Positions 1-7,193 of a stretch of DNA of 64,000 bases are shown here, piece by piece. Under the pieces are notes generated by a model. The model made no database searches, was not told where the DNA came from, and saw only the letters and a list, made by a program, of their open reading frames with translations. The position numbers and the translations under genes were made by a program. The stretch is from positions 1,116,001 through 1,180,000 of the forward strand of contig NZ_LFBV01000002.1 of the NCBI RefSeq assembly GCF_001905345.1. The letters run 5' to 3'. The stretch's first letter is position 1. Every line of letters begins with the position of its first letter. The DNA comes from Streptomyces uncialis. Lineage in GTDB: Bacteria > Actinomycetota > Actinomycetes > Streptomycetales > Streptomycetaceae.

Positions 1-36
1 TAACTCGATGATGCGATGAGGCAGTGCAGGGGAGGA
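1..36. other. Left edge, downstream of trxB
   Basis: Short non-coding stretch after the trxB stop. In related Streptomyces, trxA follows trxB directly, so it is expected just outside the window. Nothing recognisable is seen in these 36 bases. Confidence 0.4.
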
Positions 37-999
37 TCAGACAGCCGCGACAACGGCTGCCTCTTCGTCGGCCAGGGCCGCGAGGTAACGCTCGGCGTCC
101 AGAGCGGAGGAGCACCCCGTCCCGGCGGCGGTGATCGCCTGGCGGTAGGTGTGGTCGACGACATCGCCGGCGCCGAAGACACCCGTCTGGTTGGTCTTGG
201 TGGAGGGAGCTTCCACCTTGAGGTAGCCCTCGTCGTCGAGGTCCAGCTGGCCCTTGAACAGCTCGGTACGGGGGTCATGGCCGATGGCGATGAACAGCCC
301 GGTGACCGGCAGCTCGGAGGTTTCACCCGTCTTGAGGTTGCGCAGCGTCACCCCGGAGAGCTTCGGGTCGCCATGGATCGCGGCGACCTCGTTGTCCCAG
401 ATAAACTTGATCTTGGGGTCCGCGAACGCGCGGTCCTGCATCGCCTTCGATGCACGGAGGCTGTCCCGGCGGTGCACGATGGTCACCGACTTGGCGAAGC
501 GGGAGAGGAAGGTCGCCTCCTCCATCGCTGTGTCGCCGCCACCGATGACGGCGATGTCCTGGTCCTTGAAGAAGAACCCGTCACAGGTCGCGCACCAGGA
601 GACGCCACGACCGGAGAGCGCGTCCTCGTTCGGGAGGCCGAGCTTGCGGTGCTGCGAACCGGTGGTGATGATCACGGCCTTGGCCCGGTGCACGGTACCG
701 GCGGTGTCCGTGACGGTCTTGATCTCGCCCGTGAGATCGACGGCCACCACATCGTCCGGTACCAGCTCCGCGCCGAAGCGCTCGGCCTGGCCGCGCATGT
801 TGTCCATGAGGGCCGGGCCCATGATGCCGTCCTGGAAGCCAGGAAAGTTCTCCACCTCGGTGGTGTTCATCAGCGCGCCACCCGCGGTGACAGCGCCCTC
901 GAAGACCAGAGGCTTCAGCGACGCGCGTGCGGTGTAGAGCGCGGCCGTGTATCCGGCGGGCCCTGAGCCGATGATGATCACGTTACGGACGTCGCTCAC
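37..999 (-). CDS. trxB: Thioredoxin-disulfide reductase
   Basis: NADPH-dependent FAD enzyme that reduces thioredoxin in the cytoplasm. The 320-residue length fits the family. An FAD-binding GSGPAG motif lies at residues 11-16, the redox-active CATC at 136-139, an NADPH-binding GGGDTA motif near 153, and the C-terminal FAD motif GAGDV near 285. The GTG start at 999 ([11 protein letters not shown]) puts the dinucleotide fold at the very N-terminus; the reading frame stays open upstream to 1161 but that part resembles no TrxB. It lies 222 bases downstream of the anti-sigma gene on the same strand, the arrangement found beside sigM in other actinomycetes, so redox-linked envelope stress is a plausible context. 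Confidence 0.96.
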   Translation of the reverse strand: MSDVRNVIIIGSGPAGYTAALYTARASLKPLVFEGAVTAGGALMNTTEVENFPGFQDGIMGPALMDNMRGQAERFGAELVPDDVVAVDLTGEIKTVTDTAGTVHRAKAVIITTGSQHRKLGLPNEDALSGRGVSWCATCDGFFFKDQDIAVIGGGDTAMEEATFLSRFAKSVTIVHRRDSLRASKAMQDRAFADPKIKFIWDNEVAAIHGDPKLSGVTLRNLKTGETSELPVTGLFIAIGHDPRTELFKGQLDLDDEGYLKVEAPSTKTNQTGVFGAGDVVDHTYRQAITAAGTGCSSALDAERYLAALADEEAAVVAAV

Positions 1000-1221
1000 G
1001 GCTTCATTCCTCGTCTCTGGAGACTGCTGCTTACTGCCAGGGTGGGAAGTCGACTGGTAGAGCTCCCACACCACCCAACGGATACTACGGGGCGTGCATT
1101 CCCCTACGGTGCCGGGCACACTGACGGCCCGGTGCGGACGCCCGCCCGATCTTGTGGCCACCTCATGCCGACGCCCTCGACCGTGCGGGCCAAGGGCGTC
1201 CCGGACAGTGGCGCGGGGGTA

Positions 1222-2325
1222 TCAGTCGCGGGCGTACGAGTGACTGAAGAGCACCTCGCCCGAGGCATCCGCCGAGCGCTGAGCGACACAGGCGGTGTCG
1301 ACCAGATAGGCCGAGACCTGCCCGCTGTCGGAGGGATGGGGCAGCACGACCAGGAGGGCATTCCGGCCCTTGAAGGTTCCCTGCTCGGCGGCCAGGGGAG
1401 CGTCACTGCGGCCGATGCCCTGCTGCACACACGCGGGTACCTGCACGGCCGCCGCTGTCGTTGTGTCCTCACCGCGCAGCGGAGTGTTGGGGCGGCTCGG
1501 ATCCGAACTGGAATGGGCTCCGAAAGAAGAGGACCCGGTCGACTCCGCGGCAGACGGCTTCTCCGCCAACAGCTTCGAGACCCGCTTCTCCAGCTCATCG
1601 GTGGAGAAGCCACTGGTGCCGCTGGTCCCTCGGATGGGCCGGTGGGTCGAGGTGTCCCGGGATGAGGAGTCGTTGTCGAGCGACTGCACCAGGAAGGTGC
1701 CCAAGCCGATCGCGGCCACGGTGAAGACAGCGCCGATGGAGACGGTCCGGCGGCGGCCGGTCCGCTGACGGCCACCCCGACCGGGCCCGGTGGAAGTACG
1801 AGCGTGCCCTGCGGGACGGTCGGTGGTGGATACCAGGGGCGATGTTCCACGTGAAACATGCGCGGTTCCACGTGAAACATTCTCGGTCCCCGTACGCGCG
1901 CGCCCCGACCCGGTCGTCTCCTGGGCCTCGACGACATCCTTCTCGACGGTGTTCCGGCCCCCGGGGACGGCCGCTGCTTCCGGGGCCGACCGGGGGGCCG
2001 GCGGCGCGGTCGCGGAACCGGACGCGGTGAGCGGGCGGGATGCCTGCGCCGGGCCGATCGTGGATGACTGCGCCCCGTGCATGGCCTCTGCCGCGAGTGC
2101 GAGGTCGATCCTGGTGATCACATCGTCCGGCATGGGCCCGGTGTCCGGGACGTCGCCCAGCAGATCACGGATCTCTTCGAGCGAGGCGTACAGATCGGCG
2201 CAGTCGCCGCACCCGCCGAGATGCAGACGCAGATCCGTGGCACGGCCGAGGGACAGCAGGCCCTCCGTGAGGTCCGACAGCTCCTCGACGCCCGGATGCC
2301 CGGTCGTATCGGTGCTCGAAGTCAC
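1222..2325 (-). CDS. Zinc-binding anti-sigma factor, probably for SigM
   Basis: Predicted single-pass membrane anti-sigma factor of 367 residues. The N-terminus carries a zinc-associated anti-sigma (ZAS) motif, His35-x3-Cys39-x2-Cys42. One transmembrane segment follows at about 195-217, then an extracytoplasmic tail of about 150 residues. The GTG start overlaps the sigM stop (GTGA), which indicates translational coupling and picks this start over the open frame reaching 2514. The segment around residues 150-161 is encoded by two tandem parS sites and reads VSRGTAHVSRGT, so a chromosome-segregation signal dictates part of the cytoplasmic linker. By family rule it should hold the adjacent ECF sigma factor inactive until an envelope or redox signal releases it. 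Confidence 0.88.
   Translation of the reverse strand: MTSSTDTTGHPGVEELSDLTEGLLSLGRATDLRLHLGGCGDCADLYASLEEIRDLLGDVPDTGPMPDDVITRIDLALAAEAMHGAQSSTIGPAQASRPLTASGSATAPPAPRSAPEAAAVPGGRNTVEKDVVEAQETTGSGRARTGTENVSRGTAHVSRGTSPLVSTTDRPAGHARTSTGPGRGGRQRTGRRRTVSIGAVFTVAAIGLGTFLVQSLDNDSSSRDTSTHRPIRGTSGTSGFSTDELEKRVSKLLAEKPSAAESTGSSSFGAHSSSDPSRPNTPLRGEDTTTAAAVQVPACVQQGIGRSDAPLAAEQGTFKGRNALLVVLPHPSDSGQVSAYLVDTACVAQRSADASGEVLFSHSYARD
1844..1857 (+). other. parS site inside the anti-sigma gene (copy 1)
   Basis: GTTCCACGTGAAAC, one base from the 14-bp Streptomyces ParB-binding consensus GTTTCACGTGAAAC. It lies within coding sequence. Confidence 0.85.
1865..1878 (+). other. parS site inside the anti-sigma gene (copy 2)
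   Basis: Second GTTCCACGTGAAAC, exactly 21 bases (two helical turns) from copy 1 and in the same orientation. ParB dimers bound to the pair would lie on the same face of the DNA. Confidence 0.85.
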
Positions 2326-3032
2326 GCTCGCCCACCTCCGCCCTTCACAGCAGTGGAATCGGTCGCCCCGGAATCGGGTGCTTCCCCTGCGGGTGGGACG
2401 GATGTCCCCGAAGACTGGTTCCTCTTTCGGCCGTGCTTCTTGCCCTCCGTGTCCTCCGTCCGCGTCCGGAGGTGGGAGAGCAGCGGCAGCAGTCTCGCGC
2501 GACCCCGGGCACAACGGCTCTTCACCGTGCCCGGCGGTACGTCGAGAACCTGTGAGGCTTCGGCGACGGAGTAGCCCTGCATGTCCACCAGGACCAGGGC
2601 GGCCCGCTGGTCGGGAGGCAGTGTGGCCAGCGCGTCGATCAGCTGCCGGTGGAGATCGTTGCGCTCGGCCGGGGCATAGGCCGACTCATGGGGCTCCAGC
2701 AACTGCTCCAGCCGCTCGGTGTCGTCCACCGGCGCCGTCTTGCGTGACGCGGCCTTCCGGACCCGGTCCAGACAGGCGTTCACAGTGATGCGGTGCAGCC
2801 AGGTGGTGACGGCGGACTGGCCGCGGAAGGTGTGTGCGGCCCGGTACGCGGAGACCAAGGCGTCCTGGACGGCGTCGGCCGCCTCCTCCCGGTCCCCCAG
2901 GGTCCGCAGGGCCACGGCCCACAGCCGGTCGCGGTGGCGCCGGACCAGCTCGCCGAAGGCGTCCGCGTCCCCGTCGACGTGGCGTGCAAGAAGGTCGTGG
3001 TCGCCCACCCCGTCGTACGCGGCGTCGGACAC
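2322..3032 (-). CDS. sigM: ECF RNA polymerase sigma factor SigM
   Basis: Extracytoplasmic-function sigma factor, 236 residues. Sigma region 2 lies at roughly residues 20-90 (FGELVRRHRDRLWAVA through the recognition helix). Region 4 with its helix-turn-helix lies at about 130-185 (LPPDQRAALVLVDMQGYSVAEA). A basic, low-complexity tail of about 45 residues follows and overlaps the anti-sigma start. The GTG start at 3032 has a GGGAGG ribosome-binding sequence upstream. The gene sits 34 bases after the pseudokinase gene and is followed without a gap by its anti-sigma factor. This order next to murJ and trxB is the conserved actinomycete sigM locus, which is the reason for the symbol. Confidence 0.92.
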   Translation of the reverse strand: MSDAAYDGVGDHDLLARHVDGDADAFGELVRRHRDRLWAVALRTLGDREEAADAVQDALVSAYRAAHTFRGQSAVTTWLHRITVNACLDRVRKAASRKTAPVDDTERLEQLLEPHESAYAPAERNDLHRQLIDALATLPPDQRAALVLVDMQGYSVAEASQVLDVPPGTVKSRCARGRARLLPLLSHLRTRTEDTEGKKHGRKRNQSSGTSVPPAGEAPDSGATDSTAVKGGGGRA

Positions 3033-3066
3033 GGTCGAACCACCCTCCCCGGACGTCTGCGTGCGG

Positions 3067-4791
3067 TCAGCCGGTGAACTTCACATCGGTGATGCCCTGC
3101 TTGTACCCGGCACCACTGAACTGATCGCCGGAAGCGTAGGGCAAGTCGGTGAGCCACACCACGACGTACCGGGTCTTGACCGGTTTGTCGACGTCGATCT
3201 TCAGCTCCTGGCCCTGGGTGGTGGCCGTGGCGAGCTTCTTCATGAACGTGAGCGGCGTCGAGGAGGACACCGAGTCCGCCGCGTACAGGGACCCCGTGGT
3301 GCGGTCCCCGGCGTAGCTGAGCCCTATCGACGCGGACGCGACGGCCTTCTCGGAACCGAGGTCGTAGACCAGTCCCACGCCCTGCTTGAAGGGAGCCAGC
3401 GTGGGCCCTCCCCGGAAGGAGTAGCTGCGCCAGTAGGTGGAGCTGTCGCCGTCGTAGGTCAGTCCGGCGTCGGCCGCGTGCTGCGGCTTGCCGTCCGGGT
3501 AGTACTCCTGCGCGGTCTGGATCTTCAGCGGCGCGAGAGGCTTCTTCTCGGCGTTCTTCTTGCTGGTGTCCCTGGTCTGGGACTCGCTGGGCTCGTTCGG
3601 GTTGTCCTGGTCCATCAGCGCGTCCGCGAGCTGCCAGCTCCCGAGGCCCAGGGCGGCGATCAGCAGCGCGGAGACGGCCCACTTGAGGGCCTTCCCGGTG
3701 CGGCTGTGGAGCGGCGGCGGAGGAAGCGGGATATGGGCCGTGGAACGGGCAGGGGCACCGGCGGGCCGGCCGTACGAGCCCTGCTGGTAGGTGGTCCGCT
3801 GGTATTCCGGCGGATTGGTGAACGTGGGCTCCGGCGGACGGATACGCGGCATCTCACCGACGGCCCGCGCCAGATCCTCCGGTGTGGTGCACGGCGGCTC
3901 CTGCCGGGAAGCGGTGGCTCCCTCGTTGACAAGGGCACGCATGGCGAGCTCGGCGAGACCGCGGTGCACACCGGCGCGCACCTGATCGGGGGAGATCAGC
4001 CCGACGCCCTTGGGCAGCCCGCGCAGACCATGCGCGTCGTTCTCGTAGGGCCAGCGCTGGGTGAGGGAGGCGTACAGGAGTGCGCCGATCGCCTCGGTGT
4101 CGGTGCGCTGAGGGGTCTGTGAGGTGATGCCCCGCAGCGCCGCGTTGACCGCCAGGCCCCGGATGCGCCACTGGCCGGACGCGGTCCGCAGCACCGCGCT
4201 CGGGGTGAGCCTCAGATGGGCCAGCCCCTCACGGTGTGCGGCGGCCATCGCCTGGGCCACCTGGTCGACCATCTCGTAGGCGTGGTGGACCTCCAGCGGG
4301 CCCGCGGCGAGCAGGGCCGTCAGCTCGGTCGCGTCGGGCAGCCATTCATGGACCACATAGACGAGGTCGTTCTCCTCGACCGCGTCCAGGACATGGACGA
4401 AGCGAGGGTCGCCCAGCAGCGCCGACGAGCGGGACGCGGCCAGCACGGACCGCGCTCGGGGATGGTCCGCGGGCAGGATGTGGACACCGGTCGCCCGGCG
4501 GAGCTTCTCGTCCACCGCGCGCCAGCTGCTGAATCCGTCCAGACGGGTGACGCACTCCTCAAGGCGGTAGCGTCTGGCGAGTTTGTGCCCGCTGTGCAAC
4601 TCCGGCGGTGCGGTCTTCTCGGATCCGCCCGCCGTGCCGGTGTTCTCCGCGTCCGTGTCCGTGGTGTTCTGCTCCCCGGTCTCGCCGGTCCTGGCCACCC
4701 CGTCGGCCGTGGACTGCCCCGCCTTGGCGGTCAGCGGTTCGTCACCGCTGTTGTCTGCCACGTCGACGGCAGCCGTGCTCCGTTCCGCCAC
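3067..4791 (-). CDS. Membrane pseudokinase with C-terminal discoidin-like domain (MurJ partner)
   Basis: 574 residues. After a Thr/Glu/Asp-rich N-terminus, residues about 70-290 have the Ser/Thr-kinase fold. The HRD catalytic loop is replaced by HLRL near residue 192 and the DFG motif is absent (RGLAV instead), so it should not be an active kinase. One transmembrane segment lies at about 368-390. The outer part, from about 410 to the end, resembles a beta-sandwich carbohydrate-binding (F5/8 or discoidin-like) domain. Start GTG 4791 follows GGGGAGG; the open frame continues to 4872 without homology. In mycobacteria the same modules are fused to the C-terminus of MviN/MurJ, and the pseudokinase docks a phosphopeptide-binding partner. 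Here they are a separate gene 117 bases after murJ. Confidence 0.85.
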   Translation of the reverse strand: MAERSTAAVDVADNSGDEPLTAKAGQSTADGVARTGETGEQNTTDTDAENTGTAGGSEKTAPPELHSGHKLARRYRLEECVTRLDGFSSWRAVDEKLRRATGVHILPADHPRARSVLAASRSSALLGDPRFVHVLDAVEENDLVYVVHEWLPDATELTALLAAGPLEVHHAYEMVDQVAQAMAAAHREGLAHLRLTPSAVLRTASGQWRIRGLAVNAALRGITSQTPQRTDTEAIGALLYASLTQRWPYENDAHGLRGLPKGVGLISPDQVRAGVHRGLAELAMRALVNEGATASRQEPPCTTPEDLARAVGEMPRIRPPEPTFTNPPEYQRTTYQQGSYGRPAGAPARSTAHIPLPPPPLHSRTGKALKWAVSALLIAALGLGSWQLADALMDQDNPNEPSESQTRDTSKKNAEKKPLAPLKIQTAQEYYPDGKPQHAADAGLTYDGDSSTYWRSYSFRGGPTLAPFKQGVGLVYDLGSEKAVASASIGLSYAGDRTTGSLYAADSVSSSTPLTFMKKLATATTQGQELKIDVDKPVKTRYVVVWLTDLPYASGDQFSGAGYKQGITDVKFTG

Positions 4792-4908
4792 CGTCGTTCC
4801 TGCCTCCCCATCCGTTGCGCTCTGTCGACGCCAAAGCCAATTGTGCCCACAGTCCGGTGCTATGCACGACACGCAAAGGCGGCCGATGGTTGTGCGACTT
4901 CCCCGTAC

Positions 4909-7146
4909 TCAGCGTCCCAGACGTCCCCGGACCATGCCGACCATCGAGTTCAGCTCCTCGATCCGCATCCTGCGGGCCGCCACGTAGAACACCGCCAGTA
5001 GGGCGAAAGTACCGAAGACGAGTGCGGTCGCGGAGCCCAGCGCACCCTGCCCGAGGAGTCCCGTGATCCCGAAACCGACCGCACCGCCGACGAGGGCCGC
5101 CGGGACGCACGCCAGCGACAGCCGGGCGTACGTCCGCAGTACCTGCGCACCGTCGAGGTCGCCGCCCAGCCTGATCCGCAGCCGGCGCCAGGCCACCCCG
5201 ACACCGACCGCGTACGCCAGCCCGTAGGAGGCGGCCATACCGACCACGGCCCACCGCGCGGGCAGGACGAAGTAGCAGGCGGCCGAGGCACCGGCGTTCA
5301 CCGCGGCGACGATGACCGTGTTGTAGAAGGGCGTCCGGGTGTCCTCGTAGGCGTAGAAACCGCGCAGCACCACGTACTGCACGGAGAAGGGGATCAGGCC
5401 CAGGCCGAACGCCATGAGGATGTAGCCCATGGACTGCGCCGACTGAAGGCCGGTGGACGCGAAGAGCAGGGTGCACATGGGGACACCGAGCGCGACGAAC
5501 AGGAACGCGACGGGCACGATCGCGACCGCCGAGGTACGCAGACCGCTGGAGATGTCGTCACGGACCGCGCCCGGATCGTTGTCGTGGGCGGCCCGGGAGA
5601 TCCGGGGCAGCAGCGCGGCCATCACGGAGACGGTGATGATCGCCTGGGGCATGCCCCAGATCAGCTGGGCGTTGGAGTACGCCATGATGCCCGCGCCCGG
5701 CACATCGGCCGAGACACCCGCGGCGGTCGCCAGCTGGGTGACGACGAGGACACCGGCCTGGTTCGCCAGGACGAACAGCACCGTCCACTTGGCGAGCCGT
5801 ACGGCCTTGCCGAGTCCGTGGCCCTTCCAGTCGAAGCGCGGCCGGAACCGGAAACCGGCTTCCCGCAGATAGGGGATCATCGCGAGCGACTGGACGACCA
5901 GGCCGAGGAGCGTCCCCATCCCGAGCAGCCGGACCCCGTCGTCGGGGATCGTGGTGACCCGCATGTTCGAGTCGGCGGCGCTGCCGTACACCCAGATGAA
6001 CAGCCCGAAGCTGGCGATCATGACGATGTTGTTCAGGACCGGGGTCCACATCATCGCGCCGAATCTGCCGCGGGCGTTGAGGATCTGCCCCATCACCACA
6101 TGGACGCCCATGAAGAAGATCGTCGGCAGGCAGTAGCGGGCGAAGGTGACCGCGACATTGTTCGCGTCCGGGTTGTCCGCGATCGGGTCCGACATCAATT
6201 GGACGAGCAGCGGGGCGGCGAACACCGACAAGCCGACGATGACGGCCAGGGCCACCATGACCAGCGTCAGCAGCCGGTTGGCGTAGGCCTCGCCACCGTC
6301 CTCGTCGTTCTTCATGGAACGGACGAGCTGCGGCACGAAGACCGAGTTGAGGCCGCCACCGATGCTGAGGATGTAGATCATCGTCGGCAGGGTGTAGGCG
6401 ACGGTGTAGGCGTCACCGAGGATCGCCGTACCCAGCGCCGCGCTGATCACCACGGTCCGGACGAAGCCGGTGAGACGGGACACGATCGTGCCGGACGCCA
6501 TCACCGCGCTCGACTTCAGCACACTCGAACCGCGGCCCTTGGACCGCGCCGGGGGAGGCGCGGCCGGCTCGGGGGCCGGGGCGGGCACTGCGGGCGCGGC
6601 CACGGCCGCGACCGGTGCCATGTAGGTGGTGGCCGCACTCTCGTCGTGCACGGGGGGACGTACCCCGCCCGCCTGCTGCTGGTCCCGGAAGAGATGGGCG
6701 AACGCGTCCGGCTCGTGACGCTGGTCCCCCGCCTGGGTGACCAGGTCGTCCACCCCGACGAACTGGGTGGTGCGCGCGTCGTCACCGTACGGAAGGTGCT
6801 GGGTGAGCCCCTCGGGCTCGGGCGCGGGGGGCTGGGCCCAGAGCCGGGGGTCCGGCGCGTACTGCGCCGACGGCGGCTGGGCGTAGAGCTGCTGCGGATC
6901 CTGATAGGTGCCGGGCGGCGGCGGGGGGTGCGCGGCGCGGTCGTACAGCGCCTCGGCCACCGGGTCCTGCGCGGAGAGATCCTGTGTCCGGTACGGGTCC
7001 TGGGCGTAGGCGTCCTGGACGTACATATCGGCAGCGTGCTGCTGCGGCGGTACCTGGTGGGGGTCATGAGGGTCGGGCCAGGGACCCTGGGCGGAGGGGT
7101 CGCCGTCCGCGCCCTGCCCGCGGTCACCGTCGTACGGCGCGTTCAT
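4909..7146 (-). CDS. murJ: Lipid II flippase MurJ/MviN
   Basis: Polytopic member of the MOP exporter superfamily that moves lipid II across the membrane for peptidoglycan synthesis. The 745 residues comprise a soluble N-terminal region of about 210 residues, very rich in Pro, Gln, Asp and Ala, followed by a membrane domain with the expected 14 hydrophobic segments. That domain starts near SAVMASGTIVSRLTGFVRTV, the typical MurJ first helix. The long N-terminal extension is absent from E. coli MurJ and seems to be an actinomycete addition. The ATG at 7146 is 47 bases after the upstream secreted-protein gene, so the two are probably co-transcribed with the pseudokinase and sigM genes that follow. 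Confidence 0.94.
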   Translation of the reverse strand: MNAPYDGDRGQGADGDPSAQGPWPDPHDPHQVPPQQHAADMYVQDAYAQDPYRTQDLSAQDPVAEALYDRAAHPPPPPGTYQDPQQLYAQPPSAQYAPDPRLWAQPPAPEPEGLTQHLPYGDDARTTQFVGVDDLVTQAGDQRHEPDAFAHLFRDQQQAGGVRPPVHDESAATTYMAPVAAVAAPAVPAPAPEPAAPPPARSKGRGSSVLKSSAVMASGTIVSRLTGFVRTVVISAALGTAILGDAYTVAYTLPTMIYILSIGGGLNSVFVPQLVRSMKNDEDGGEAYANRLLTLVMVALAVIVGLSVFAAPLLVQLMSDPIADNPDANNVAVTFARYCLPTIFFMGVHVVMGQILNARGRFGAMMWTPVLNNIVMIASFGLFIWVYGSAADSNMRVTTIPDDGVRLLGMGTLLGLVVQSLAMIPYLREAGFRFRPRFDWKGHGLGKAVRLAKWTVLFVLANQAGVLVVTQLATAAGVSADVPGAGIMAYSNAQLIWGMPQAIITVSVMAALLPRISRAAHDNDPGAVRDDISSGLRTSAVAIVPVAFLFVALGVPMCTLLFASTGLQSAQSMGYILMAFGLGLIPFSVQYVVLRGFYAYEDTRTPFYNTVIVAAVNAGASAACYFVLPARWAVVGMAASYGLAYAVGVGVAWRRLRIRLGGDLDGAQVLRTYARLSLACVPAALVGGAVGFGITGLLGQGALGSATALVFGTFALLAVFYVAARRMRIEELNSMVGMVRGRLGR

Positions 7147-7193
7147 GGTTTACCCCACCTCATCGTCCCCGGGCCCACCGGCCACGACATCGC

